Shown here in pieces: positions 48,059 through 57,774 of a stretch of 64,000 nucleotides of DNA; position 1 is the first letter of the stretch; each line of letters begins with the position of its first letter. The notes beneath the pieces are model-generated. The model did no database searches, was not told the DNA's origin, and was given only the letters and a program-made list of their open reading frames with translations. This DNA is from Sporocytophaga myxococcoides (lineage in GTDB: Bacteria; Bacteroidota; Bacteroidia; Cytophagales; Cytophagaceae), in contig NZ_BBLT01000001.1 of the NCBI RefSeq assembly GCF_000775915.1, positions 124,001 through 188,000 on the forward strand, written 5' to 3'. A program made the position numbers and the translations under genes.

Positions 48059-50173
48059 ATGAAAAATCTTCTTTTTATCCTTGCCGGTTTATTTATAACT
48101 GCAAATGCACTGGGACAATGTTTGCAGGTAAATGTCGGAGTTGTGATAGCACAAGAAGTGGATCCGTGTAAAGGACCAGTCATTCTTGATGCAAACGTTA
48201 CCGGCGCAACATACCTCTGGAGTACCGGAGAAACTACTAAGCAAATAACTGTTACCCAGACAGATACTTTTACTGTAATAGTTGATAAGGCAGGCTGCAC
48301 AGGCGTAGATACAGTACCGGTTATTTTTCTTGAAAATCCGATTGTTTATTTGGGTGCAGATCCCCTGCCGAGATGTGGTGGCTGCATTACTCTTGATGTA
48401 GGGGATCAGGGAGGAGCAAAGATTATCTGGAGCACCGGTGATTCTTCTCAGGTCGTTAAATTCTGTGATATTGGTAACAACAAAGTTTGGGCAAAAGTGA
48501 CAAATGATCTTGGTTGCTCTGTTTCTGATACCGTTGAAGTTTCAGTAAAGCCTGGTTATGATATTGACCTCGGATCTTCTGACACCATTGTATGTGCCGA
48601 TAGTATAACTATTTCTCCTCGCAGTTCTTTTGGTGGTACTTTTAAATGGAGCAATGGCCAGTCAGATACTTCAATTGTAGTTAAACAATCCGGAATTTAT
48701 TACATAGACATATTCAATATTCCAGGTTGCAGTCCTTCCGATACTGTTAGCGATACAATCAGTGTTAAATTAGGAAGTACTCCTATTGTCGATCTTGGGA
48801 CGGATCCTGATATAAAGTGTGGAGGATGCGTATTGCTTGATGCCGGTACGTTTAGTGATGCAAAATACTGGTGGAGCACCGGAGATACTACTTCTTCCAT
48901 TTATTATTGTAAAACTGGATTCACAAGTGTATGCGCAAAGGTTACAACTTCAGAAGGTTGTTTCGATATAGATACCATAAAGATTAATATAAAGCAGGGT
49001 TACGATCCTTCGTTAGGTGAAGATGTAACACTGTGCGGGGATAGCCTTATCATTCGCACTGCAGATATAGGAAGAAAAATTATCTGGAATACAGGGGATA
49101 CATCAGACTCAATTATTGTGAAAAGTTCAGGTGTTTATTATGTTTCTATCACTGATATTCCAGGATGCAATCCTGCTGATACAACATCCGATACCATTTC
49201 AATAACACTTAATAAATTACCGATCGTCAATCTCGGGCCTGATCCTGATAAAAAATGTACAGGGTGTTTTTCCCTTGATGCAGGAGCATTGGCAGGAGGT
49301 ACATATCAATGGAGTACAGGTGAGACCTCTCAGCAGATTTCTTATTGCAAACCCGGGGAGAATAACGTCTGGGCAAAAGTAACAGATAGTAACTCTTGCA
49401 GCACTTCCGATACTGTTATTCTTTTTATAAGAGATGACTTAGGAGATATACTTGGTAAAGATACTACATTATGTGGCCAGGAAGTAACACTTAAGAGTCC
49501 AGTCCTTCAAGGAGATTATGTTTGGAGCACCGGGGAAACAACACCTGAAATTACAGTTCATGAATCAGGATTTTATACGGTTAAAGTTTTTAATGTGAAT
49601 GATTGTTTACCCGAAGATACATTGACTGATACTTTAGAAGTTAGTTTTGTTGAGGTGCTTGCAAATCCTACTTCTATTATAGACTTAAGTTCTGCATGTG
49701 GAAAGCTTGAATTCATGATAAATCCTGTGCCTGGAGCGAGTTCTTATGAATGGAAAGTTCCGGATGGATGGAAAATTTTAAGTGGTCAGGGAACCAATCT
49801 TGTCGAATTGGAATCCAATGAGATGAAGCAAGGTACGATAACAGTAAAAGCCAATAACAGTATGGCGAACTGTGCCAGTGGCGAAGCATCAATTGAGTCT
49901 AATGAGGCTATTTATTCAGTGCATGTGCCCAATACATTTTCTCCAAATAGCGATGGTATTAACGATCTATGGGTATTAAGAAATATTGAATATTTTCCGG
50001 ATAATGAACTGGTTGTTTTGAACCGCTGGGGAAATGAAGTTTATAAGAAAAGAGGGTATAGAAACACTTGGGACGGAAGTAGTTTGAATGAAGGTACCTA
50101 TTACTTTAAGCTTAAGATCAGGTTTTGCAACACAGAAAAAACTATAGTTAATTATTTAACCATTGTAAGATAA
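48059..50173 (+). CDS. Repeat-containing surface protein with CHU_C (type IX type B) sorting domain
   Basis: A 704-aa secreted protein. The signal peptide is 1-19 (ending ANALG). Three tandem units of about 147 aa begin near residues 93, 242 and 388. Each unit has a Cys-rich half (LGxDPxxKCxGCxxLDxG then W-S-T-G-x-T/S) and a second half (TLCGDSLxI, WxTGxTSDSIxVKxSGxYYV, IPGCxPxDTxSDTIS). Each WSTG module resembles PKD-like strands. Residues about 625-704 are the CHU_C domain (TFSPNSDGINDLWVLRN, LVVLNRWGNEVYKKRGYRNTWDGSS, LNEGTYYFKL). Paired, evenly spaced cysteines suggest disulfides. It precedes PorP/SprF and OmpA genes with zero to 3 bp spacing. Confidence 0.9.
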   Translation: MKNLLFILAGLFITANALGQCLQVNVGVVIAQEVDPCKGPVILDANVTGATYLWSTGETTKQITVTQTDTFTVIVDKAGCTGVDTVPVIFLENPIVYLGADPLPRCGGCITLDVGDQGGAKIIWSTGDSSQVVKFCDIGNNKVWAKVTNDLGCSVSDTVEVSVKPGYDIDLGSSDTIVCADSITISPRSSFGGTFKWSNGQSDTSIVVKQSGIYYIDIFNIPGCSPSDTVSDTISVKLGSTPIVDLGTDPDIKCGGCVLLDAGTFSDAKYWWSTGDTTSSIYYCKTGFTSVCAKVTTSEGCFDIDTIKINIKQGYDPSLGEDVTLCGDSLIIRTADIGRKIIWNTGDTSDSIIVKSSGVYYVSITDIPGCNPADTTSDTISITLNKLPIVNLGPDPDKKCTGCFSLDAGALAGGTYQWSTGETSQQISYCKPGENNVWAKVTDSNSCSTSDTVILFIRDDLGDILGKDTTLCGQEVTLKSPVLQGDYVWSTGETTPEITVHESGFYTVKVFNVNDCLPEDTLTDTLEVSFVEVLANPTSIIDLSSACGKLEFMINPVPGASSYEWKVPDGWKILSGQGTNLVELESNEMKQGTITVKANNSMANCASGEASIESNEAIYSVHVPNTFSPNSDGINDLWVLRNIEYFPDNELVVLNRWGNEVYKKRGYRNTWDGSSLNEGTYYFKLKIRFCNTEKTIVNYLTIVR

Positions 50174-50176
50174 GTG

Positions 50177-51121
50177 ATGAGAAAATTATTTACTTCCGTA
50201 ATTCTTTTGTTCTCTGTTCATTGTTATGCTCAGCAGACATTACAATTCAGTCAATATCTGTTCAATGGTGTTGTAATAAATCCGGCATATGCAGGAAGCA
50301 GGGAAGCAATTAATATTAATGGCCTTTACAGAAAGCAATGGTCAAAAGTTAATGGAGAACCAAATTCTTTGACACTGAGCGGAGATATGCCGCTTTACTG
50401 GAATAAAGCAGGTGTTGGAGCTTATTTCATCCATGATGAACTTGGTGCACAATTTCAGAATTCATTCTTCGGATCTTTTGCTTATAGGATAAAAGTATCA
50501 ACCAAAGGAAGACTGGCATTGGGAGTAGCTGCAGGTATTACTAATTATGGCATAGACGGAAATAAACTAACTACTGATCAGCCAAACGACCCTGCTGTGC
50601 CTATAGGACGTGAAGCAAAAACCAGAGCAGCATTTCAGGGAGGTCTTTATTTTAATACTGACAGATTTTTTATAGGCTTGTCATTGAATAACGTGCTGGT
50701 AAACATGAATAAAGGTTCAGACATGATTCCATCACAAAGAAAGCACTTGTTCCTGGCGGCTGGTTTCGTTTCAAAAATCGTAGAAAATATAAAGATCAGA
50801 CCTAGTATTATGATTAAAGAAGACCTGAAAGGACCTACCAATGGTGATGCTTCAGTTTTCTTTATATTCCATGATATCGTTTGGATAGGTGGTTCCTATC
50901 GAACAAGAGTGTTCAATAAAAACAATGTTGAAGATGTGGGATCAGCGAAAGATGCTGTTGTAATTATGGCTGAAGTCTTTCCTATTCCAAATCTGAGGTT
51001 GGGGTACTCTTATGATATTACTTTAACAAGTTATAAAGACTTTGCTACCCACGAAATTTCTGCGGGATATAATATTAATAGAAAAGGCGGATCAAAAATG
51101 TTAACACCAAGATACTTTTAA
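50177..51121 (+). CDS. PorP/SprF family type IX secretion-associated outer-membrane protein
   Basis: A 314-aa beta-barrel protein. The ATG at 50177 gives MRKLFTSVILLFSVHCYAQQ (signal peptide). The family motif QTLQFSQYLFNGVVINPAYAGSREAININGLYRKQW (the NPAYAG box) follows. It ends YDITLTSYKDFATHEISAGYNI. PorP/SprF proteins act downstream of a particular CHU_C substrate and are needed for its secretion or surface anchoring. Here the substrate gene is immediately upstream (3 bp away) and an OmpA-like gene overlaps the stop codon. So this should be the dedicated partner of the 704-aa protein. Confidence 0.95.
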   Translation: MRKLFTSVILLFSVHCYAQQTLQFSQYLFNGVVINPAYAGSREAININGLYRKQWSKVNGEPNSLTLSGDMPLYWNKAGVGAYFIHDELGAQFQNSFFGSFAYRIKVSTKGRLALGVAAGITNYGIDGNKLTTDQPNDPAVPIGREAKTRAAFQGGLYFNTDRFFIGLSLNNVLVNMNKGSDMIPSQRKHLFLAAGFVSKIVENIKIRPSIMIKEDLKGPTNGDASVFFIFHDIVWIGGSYRTRVFNKNNVEDVGSAKDAVVIMAEVFPIPNLRLGYSYDITLTSYKDFATHEISAGYNINRKGGSKMLTPRYF

Positions 51122-53325
51122 TGTATAAAATTATGAGTCTTCTTACCAGAATCGGGTCACTTATCCTATTGTATAGCATGATCCAAAGCTACACTGCATC
51201 AGGACAGAGCATTCTTGCAAGGGCAGATAGAAACTATAATCAATTCAATTACTCTCTTGCTGTTAAAGAATATGAAGTTATTGCAGAAAAAAAAGGACAG
51301 TCTGTAGAAATAGTACAGAAGATAGCTGACTGTTACAGAAAAATGAATAAATCAGAAGAGGCGGAAAAATGGTATGCTGTCCTATTGACAAAGTTCTCCA
51401 GAGTTGAACCTTCAAATTTATTGTATTATGCTGAGGCTTTGAGGAACAATGGAGATTATCAGGAGGCAAGAAAACAATATATTCAATTTGGAAAGATGTT
51501 TCCTTCTGAAAAAAAGATGGCAGATGCATTTGCGAGAAACTGTGAAAAAGCAATGGAGTGGATGTCTAATCCAGTTCAGGTTAAAATCGAAAATGTAAAA
51601 TCGGTGAATACTGTCTATTCTGAATTCTCCCCTTTGTTGATAGAAAATAAACTTATCCTGGCTACGGATAGAAAATTTGATGATACTGATTACTCCAATA
51701 AACAGATTTACGGCTGGACAGGCACACCTTTCCTAAATCTTGCTTTTGCCGAGATTGATACAAACTTCAAAATTGAGTTCAAAAATAAGCTTAAGGGAGT
51801 TAACGGTATGTATCATAACGGACCTGCTACATTTTCGAAAAAAGGTGATACGATTTACTTTACCAGAACAAATAAGGTTAGTAACAGAGGTAAAATTAAT
51901 GGACAGAAGAAAGGACCTGATTTTGTTAACAGATTGGAAATATATTATTCTGTAAAGAAAAATGGGACATGGTCAGCAATACTGCCATTTGAATATAATA
52001 ACATCCTGAATTATTCAGTAGGCCATCCAGCGCTTTCTCCTGATGGAAAAACTTTATATTTTGTGTCAGACATGCCAGGATCTATGGGACAAACGGATAT
52101 ATACTTTTGTACTATGGAGGCCAATGGAAAATGGAGCTTTCCAAAAAATGCTGGTAAATATGTAAATACACCTGCAAAAGAAGTGTTTCCTTATATTGCT
52201 CCTGATGGAAAGCTTTATTTTTCTTCCAATGGACATACTGGTCTTGGTGGGCTGGATATGTTTGTGACAAGCGGTAAATATGATAAATGGGATAAACCAG
52301 AAAATCTTATGTACCCTATGAATTCACCAAAAGATGACTTTGGAATTACACTGGATACTACTATGAATGGAGGTTTCTTCTCAAGCAATAGAGAGGGAGG
52401 AATGGGTGAAGATGATATTTATAAGTTTTCTAATCCAACCTGTGTGCTTGCAGGACTTACACTTCATTTGGTTGATAATTCGGAAAGGCCCCTTGAAAAT
52501 GTATTGGTAAAACTTTATAAAATGGGGGATACAGCAAATGTAATTGCTTATGAAAGAACTTTTGGACAGCCTGCAAAGAAGATTTGTCTGAGGTCTTATG
52601 AGCCTTGTGCAATAGTTAAAAATCCAGAAGGTAAATTCTTTTTCAAATTACAGCCTGGTGCAAAATATGAATTGAAACTTGCAAAAAACAATTACTTCTC
52701 TCATTCCACAACCATAGAGGCAAAATGTAACACAGAGGATACTATGAATATTGCAATTCAGTTAAAAGAAATCGAAATAGATAAACCTATTATCCTTAAA
52801 GATGTATTTTTTAATGACCAAGACAAGCTCTTTGTAATCCGCAATATTTATTATGATCTCGATAAGTCCGAGATCCGCTATGACGCGGCTCTTGAGCTTG
52901 ATAAGCTGGTTGAAGTGTTAAGAGAAAATCCGAATATTAAAATGGAACTTTCTGCACATACGGATAGCAGGCATTCAGAGGAGTACAACATGAAGCTTTC
53001 CCAGAAAAGGGCGGAGGCTGCAGTTCAGTATATTGTATCTAAAGGTATTCCTTCCGACGTAATAGTTGCTAAGGGTTATGGTGAAAGCAAGATTATGAAT
53101 CATTGCAAAGATGGAGTTAATTGCAAAGAAGAAGAGCATCAATACAACAGGAGAACCGAAATTAAAGTTACTGAAATAATGGAGCCTGAAGTACACAGAG
53201 TTGGTCCTTACGATACACTTGAGACTATTTCTAAGGTATATGGGGTTTCTGTTGAAAATTTAAAAAAGCTTAATAATCTGGAGGAAGATACGATTACTGC
53301 AGGTATGAAAATAAAATTGAAATAA
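51121..53325 (+). CDS. OmpA-family lipoprotein-like peptidoglycan-binding protein with TPR, PD40 and LysM
   Basis: A 734-aa periplasmic or outer-membrane protein, PorE-like in layout. The N-terminal signal segment is followed by TPR-like helices (35-135, YSLAVKEYEVIAEKKGQ). Next come WD40-like PD40 beta-propeller strands (about 160-440: GHPALSPDGKTLYFVSDMPGSMG, YIAPDGKLYFSSNGHTGLGG). A carboxypeptidase-regulatory-like domain (about 450-560) follows, then OmpA (about 575-685: YYDLDKSEIRYDAALELDKL, LSAHTDSRHSEEYN, LSQKRAEAAVQYI, NRRTEIKV). A final LysM (690-734, YDTLETISKVYGVSVENLKKLNNL) adds a second wall-binding module. Its start overlaps the PorP stop by 1 bp (TAATG). Confidence 0.92.
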   Translation: MYKIMSLLTRIGSLILLYSMIQSYTASGQSILARADRNYNQFNYSLAVKEYEVIAEKKGQSVEIVQKIADCYRKMNKSEEAEKWYAVLLTKFSRVEPSNLLYYAEALRNNGDYQEARKQYIQFGKMFPSEKKMADAFARNCEKAMEWMSNPVQVKIENVKSVNTVYSEFSPLLIENKLILATDRKFDDTDYSNKQIYGWTGTPFLNLAFAEIDTNFKIEFKNKLKGVNGMYHNGPATFSKKGDTIYFTRTNKVSNRGKINGQKKGPDFVNRLEIYYSVKKNGTWSAILPFEYNNILNYSVGHPALSPDGKTLYFVSDMPGSMGQTDIYFCTMEANGKWSFPKNAGKYVNTPAKEVFPYIAPDGKLYFSSNGHTGLGGLDMFVTSGKYDKWDKPENLMYPMNSPKDDFGITLDTTMNGGFFSSNREGGMGEDDIYKFSNPTCVLAGLTLHLVDNSERPLENVLVKLYKMGDTANVIAYERTFGQPAKKICLRSYEPCAIVKNPEGKFFFKLQPGAKYELKLAKNNYFSHSTTIEAKCNTEDTMNIAIQLKEIEIDKPIILKDVFFNDQDKLFVIRNIYYDLDKSEIRYDAALELDKLVEVLRENPNIKMELSAHTDSRHSEEYNMKLSQKRAEAAVQYIVSKGIPSDVIVAKGYGESKIMNHCKDGVNCKEEEHQYNRRTEIKVTEIMEPEVHRVGPYDTLETISKVYGVSVENLKKLNNLEEDTITAGMKIKLK

Positions 53326-53350
53326 TTTTCTCTATGTAATAAGTTTAGTG

Positions 53351-53386
53351 ATAACCTGTAGAAGCAATTTTACAGGTTATTTTTTT
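53351..53386 (+). terminator. Rho-independent terminator after the OmpA-family gene
   Basis: A perfect 10-bp stem ATAACCTGTA (53351-53360) / TACAGGTTAT (53371-53380) with a 10-nt loop, then TTTTTT. The stop codon of the convergent kinase gene (53370) falls inside the loop. Confidence 0.93.
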
Positions 53387-56171
53387 GATTAGAAAAGATA
53401 AGTCTGAATGTACTACCTTTATCCACTTCACTCTCTACTTGTATAGAGCCATTGTTATTATCCATAATTCTCTTTAAAATGTACAGACCTACTCCTGTAC
53501 CGTCTACATCCAGCTTTTGGTTGTGAACCCTTCTGAATATCTGAAACATTCCTTCCTGGTTTTTGGGGGAGATTCCAATGCCATTATCTTTTACCTCTAA
53601 TACTATTGCATCCTTTTGATAGTATGTTTTAATAGTTATCCTGCATTTTCTCTTCCTTGATCTGTATTTAATAGCATTACTGAGTAAGTTATATAAAATA
53701 CTTCTGAAATCCTTTATGGAAAACTTAATCTCAGGGGCAGTCAATTGATATGTAATAATGCATTTAGAATTATTTATATCATTCATTAATGTTATTTTGG
53801 CTTCTTCCAGAGCATCGTAAAGGTTGATCTCTGTCAAATCCTTTGATGTACCGTTTCCTTGTGCTTTGGTTACATCAGAGAGATCTTCAATGGTTTTTTT
53901 GAATTTCGCTAAGCTTTGGTACATCATATCTATAAGACTCTCAACTTCTCCATTTTGCTCGTTTGGTGAATACATTTCCTTTAAAAGCTGATCAAGGTAT
54001 GTTACAAGCCCTTCAATATTTGATACAGGGGCTTTTAGATCGTGGGAAGCTGTATAAATAAAATTATCAAGGTCTACATTGGCTTTTTTTAATTCTTTAT
54101 AGGCATCTTCAAGGTTTTGAATAGCAATTTTTAAGTCATGAATATCCATGCTAGTGCCGAACCATTTTATGATATTCCCTTTAGCGTCTTTTAATGGTGT
54201 TGCTTTGGAAAGAAACCATTTGTATTTTCCCTCCTTATTCATTAACCTCAGTTCTTTTTCATATTTTATTCCTTGGTTTACGGCTTCATACCATTCTTTT
54301 TCTGTTGACACCATGTCCTCCGGGTATATCGCAGAAAGCCATCCGTTGTTAATGGATTCTTCCACTGATAATCCGGTAAATTCTATCCATTTTTTATTGA
54401 AAAAATTAACTATACCATATTCGTCAGCACTCCAGAATATCTGAGGAACGGTGTTGGCAAGAAATCGATATTGTTCTTCACTTTGTTTCAGCGCTTCTTC
54501 TGCTTTTTTTCTTGTATCTATATTTTGTGTAATGCAGATGAAATACTGAATTTCATTTTTTTCATTCCTCACAGTGCTTAAATTCATATCGACCCAGAAT
54601 ACATCTTTATTTTTATTCATATACCTCTTCTCAATCTGGTAATCATTGATTTCTCCTGTCGAAATTTTTTCTAGTAACTCGGCTTCCCTTTTTGCATCTT
54701 CATGATAGGTGAAGTCTTTAAAATGTCTTCCCAGAAGTTCGTTCTTTTGATAACCAAGCATCTTATGAAATGCTTCATTACTTTCAATCAGGAATCCTCT
54801 GTCGTCTGAGAATGCGAAGCCAATTGTAGGATTATCTGCCAGAATTTTATACTTTATTTCATTTTGCTTTAATGTGTATTCAGCATTTTTTCTTTGGTCT
54901 ATGTTTTCAATTATTATAATGAAGTATTCTATCTTACCATACAAATTTTTATATGGTGCAGCATTCACTTCAACCCATATAACTTTTCCTGATTTTGTTA
55001 TTAATCGTTTCTCAATTTTATAGGTTGAGATTTCACCCGAGATTAACTGGTCAATCAATACTCTTTCCTTATCCAGGTCTTCATGGTAGGTAAGGACATC
55101 TAATGTTAGTTTTGTAATTTCATTCAGTGAATATTCGGTAAGTTGACAGAAGGTTTGATTTGCGGAAATATATTTTCCATAAGGTGATCTTCTTACAATA
55201 CCAAAAAGTTTATTTTCTTCAAGTGCCTTAAATTTTTCATGTCCCTCATTTAATTTGTTAATATATTTTATAAGACCAGAGATATCCATGCCAAGGGCAA
55301 TTGAACCAACTAACTCCCCACCGAAATGTACTTCGTTAATTTGCCAGTGAATAATTTTTTCTTCGCCTGATTTCGTTATAAGAGAAGTCTCAAAGCTCTG
55401 TAAATTACGCTTGGTCTTCCCCGCATAATATTTGTAAACATCTTTAGGCGTCACATAATCGAACCACTTTTTACCGATCATTTCTTTTCTTGAAAAACCT
55501 GAAGTGACTTCAGCTGCTTTGTTATATATTTGTATGATTCCGTTTTCACTTACACCTACTATGATCAGATTGGTAGAATCAATAATGTTTTCAAGTATAT
55601 AGCTTGAGATAAGATTAGTACTACCTTCTATTTTCCTGTTGTTTAAGTTTCTTTGACCTTTATTTTCAAAGTTAATCCTGTTGAGTTTTGAGATACAAAA
55701 TCTCAAATGTCTGATCTTGTATGTGTTTTCTTCAATATGCGTGTAAGATGCTGGTGTAAAATTTACTTTGCCATTTGCAATTTCAAGAAATGAAATCTTG
55801 TCTTCAAAAATCACATCTTGCGTCCTGGTAATTTTTATTGTGTTTTCGGTAATTTCAATTTGACTTTTTGAAGGTATAAGATATACCTTTTCCGCTTTTA
55901 TTGCGGACTGGTTAATGATTTTATGTAAATATCGATTGTGGATAAAAAGGAACTTTTTCAGTTTAGATACCTTCTTTGACTTAAAGTTATCTTCAATCAG
56001 TATGATAACAGAATCTGTTGAGTAAATGCTAAAAATGGAATTAAGTATCGCTTTAACGGTAGAAAATTCAGAGGCCTCTGCTTTTATTCTGAGGATCATT
56101 TTTCGTAGCAAAGGGTGTTTTCCTAATGCTCTCTTTTTGTTGATATTTAAGGTTTTCTTTCTGTTGTGCAT
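53370..56171 (-). CDS. Multi-PAS sensor histidine kinase
   Basis: A 933-aa soluble kinase. Residues 1-165 are an unusual N-terminal part of helices plus EKVYLIPSKSQIEITENTIKITR, slightly like the CheB VYxIPP motif. Four PAS domains follow: about 190-300, 310-425, 435-550 and 560-680 (for example FAFSDDRGFLIESNEAFHKMLGYQKNEL and FWSADEYGIVNFFNKKWIEFTGL). Each has a PAC end such as KRYMNKNKDVFWVDMNLS. The H-box is FIYTASHDLKAPVSNIEG (about 705-722) and the catalytic domain has YNLLSNAIKYRS, VKDNGIGISP and GTGVGLYILKRIM. No regulator is adjacent. It has four PAS domains like the kinase at 16406 but a different N-terminus. Confidence 0.93.
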   Translation of the reverse strand: MHNRKKTLNINKKRALGKHPLLRKMILRIKAEASEFSTVKAILNSIFSIYSTDSVIILIEDNFKSKKVSKLKKFLFIHNRYLHKIINQSAIKAEKVYLIPSKSQIEITENTIKITRTQDVIFEDKISFLEIANGKVNFTPASYTHIEENTYKIRHLRFCISKLNRINFENKGQRNLNNRKIEGSTNLISSYILENIIDSTNLIIVGVSENGIIQIYNKAAEVTSGFSRKEMIGKKWFDYVTPKDVYKYYAGKTKRNLQSFETSLITKSGEEKIIHWQINEVHFGGELVGSIALGMDISGLIKYINKLNEGHEKFKALEENKLFGIVRRSPYGKYISANQTFCQLTEYSLNEITKLTLDVLTYHEDLDKERVLIDQLISGEISTYKIEKRLITKSGKVIWVEVNAAPYKNLYGKIEYFIIIIENIDQRKNAEYTLKQNEIKYKILADNPTIGFAFSDDRGFLIESNEAFHKMLGYQKNELLGRHFKDFTYHEDAKREAELLEKISTGEINDYQIEKRYMNKNKDVFWVDMNLSTVRNEKNEIQYFICITQNIDTRKKAEEALKQSEEQYRFLANTVPQIFWSADEYGIVNFFNKKWIEFTGLSVEESINNGWLSAIYPEDMVSTEKEWYEAVNQGIKYEKELRLMNKEGKYKWFLSKATPLKDAKGNIIKWFGTSMDIHDLKIAIQNLEDAYKELKKANVDLDNFIYTASHDLKAPVSNIEGLVTYLDQLLKEMYSPNEQNGEVESLIDMMYQSLAKFKKTIEDLSDVTKAQGNGTSKDLTEINLYDALEEAKITLMNDINNSKCIITYQLTAPEIKFSIKDFRSILYNLLSNAIKYRSRKRKCRITIKTYYQKDAIVLEVKDNGIGISPKNQEGMFQIFRRVHNQKLDVDGTGVGLYILKRIMDNNNGSIQVESEVDKGSTFRLIFSNQKNNL

Positions 56172-56279
56172 GCATGTACTTTTTAATAGTAAGAAATCCT
56201 TTGGTCCTCTTTTTTATTTATGATTAACCATAAGTTATTTTAATATATAACATTGTTTCTGGTGAATTAAGTTGTCAAA

Positions 56280-57533
56280 TTATTTTTTCTTTTTTGAATG
56301 TTTTCCCTTCTGAATATTTTTATCAAAATCAAGGTCTTCAACATTCTTCATTAAAGATTTCCAATCTGTATTATTTTCTTCAGTAGATTCAATGGTTTCT
56401 ATGTAGTCCTGTTTACTGATTTCCATTACTGTGATTTCTTTTCCTATATATTCCTCAATAGTTTCTAATAATGAAAGTTCCTCTTTGCTGCAGAATGAAA
56501 TGGCTCTTCCTCTGTCGGTACCACGACCTGTTCTTCCGATTCGATGAACGTAGTTTTCGGGTTGTTCAGGAAGATCATAGTTTATCACAATTTCTACATT
56601 AGAAATATCGATACCTCTTGCACTGACATCCGTAGCAATAAGTAGCTTTGATTTACCCTGTTTAAATAAGTTCAATACCTTCAACCGGTCCTCCTGTTCT
56701 TTGTCTCCGTGCAAGGTAAGAGCTGCAATACCCGCTCTTTCCATTGCGGCTGACAATCGTTCTGCACGTACTTTGGTTCTTACAAAAGCAAGAATTTTTT
56801 TCTGAGCATTATCTTTCACAATTCTTTCAAGGAAAAACCTTTTATCGTCCATTTCAACAAAGGCTACGAAATGATCAATTTTTTTGGATACAGGATCTTT
56901 GGGGGAGATTTGTATTCTTATTGCATTTCTGACAAGGGAATAAGCGATTTCCTTAATTTTTTTATCTATTGTTGCAGAGAAAAAAAGTGTCTGGTGTTTT
57001 TGGGAAAGCATCTGCTTAACGTCTCTTATATCTCTGATAAAACCCAGATCAAGCATGTGATCCGCTTCGTCCAGAATCAATATTTCTATGTTATCCAGAC
57101 TTAAATGCCCCTGATGGGCAAGGTCAAACATTCTGCCTGGAGTGGCTATAAGTACATCAATTCTCCCTTCAAGCTGCCTGATCTGTGTCTCTTGTTCCAC
57201 TCCTCCATAAATTGCAAAAGACTTTATTTTTGTGTATTTTCCAATCTTCTCAAATACTTCATTAATTTGTACTGCAAGCTCTCTGGTTGGTACCATTACC
57301 AGGCATTTGATGTTATTGTTCTTATGTTTGGATTCGTGAAGCAGAGTGAGGACAGGGATTACAAATGCAGCAGTTTTGCCAGTACCGGTTTGTGCAATTG
57401 CCAGCACGTCTTCCTTATTCAGAATAGGCTGAATACACTTGAACTGAATGTCAGTCGGTCTTTTTAAACCAGCTTCTTCCAGGCTTTTTTTTATTTCTTG
57501 CGGAATTGGATATTCTTCGAATTTCATTATCAA
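56280..57533 (-). CDS. DEAD-box RNA helicase (RhlE-like)
   Basis: A 417-aa helicase with all conserved motifs in order: the Q motif (GLKRPTDIQFKCIQPIL), AIAQTGTGKTAAF, VPTRELAVQI, ATPGR, LDEADHMLDLG, FFSATID, ATDVSARGIDI and YVHRIGRTGRG. The short tail beyond residue 375 is acidic, then ends QKGKHSKKKK, a basic RNA-binding tail. RhlE-type proteins remodel RNA during ribosome assembly and cold growth. It is monocistronic. The ATG at 57533 is used (MIMKFEEYPIPQEI); the ATG two codons later is equally possible. Confidence 0.94.
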   Translation of the reverse strand: MIMKFEEYPIPQEIKKSLEEAGLKRPTDIQFKCIQPILNKEDVLAIAQTGTGKTAAFVIPVLTLLHESKHKNNNIKCLVMVPTRELAVQINEVFEKIGKYTKIKSFAIYGGVEQETQIRQLEGRIDVLIATPGRMFDLAHQGHLSLDNIEILILDEADHMLDLGFIRDIRDVKQMLSQKHQTLFFSATIDKKIKEIAYSLVRNAIRIQISPKDPVSKKIDHFVAFVEMDDKRFFLERIVKDNAQKKILAFVRTKVRAERLSAAMERAGIAALTLHGDKEQEDRLKVLNLFKQGKSKLLIATDVSARGIDISNVEIVINYDLPEQPENYVHRIGRTGRGTDRGRAISFCSKEELSLLETIEEYIGKEITVMEISKQDYIETIESTEENNTDWKSLMKNVEDLDFDKNIQKGKHSKKKK

Positions 57534-57774
57534 TATTTTTAGCGGTTCCCCTGCAAAGCGTTACTTATGAGATAAGTCACCAGTTAGGAGGAAGGAATTT
57601 CAGATTTTACTATGCTTTTAGTAAATTTCCGATTTTTTATTTTAAAAACAGGACTTTTCTGGAATTTATTTATGCCAGCATAAAGCTAATTTATTGCATT
57701 TTTTATACATTTAACATCTCTTAGGCAAGTCTTATCACTTTATCTTCAGGTATTAAACTAAATATTCATTCGAA

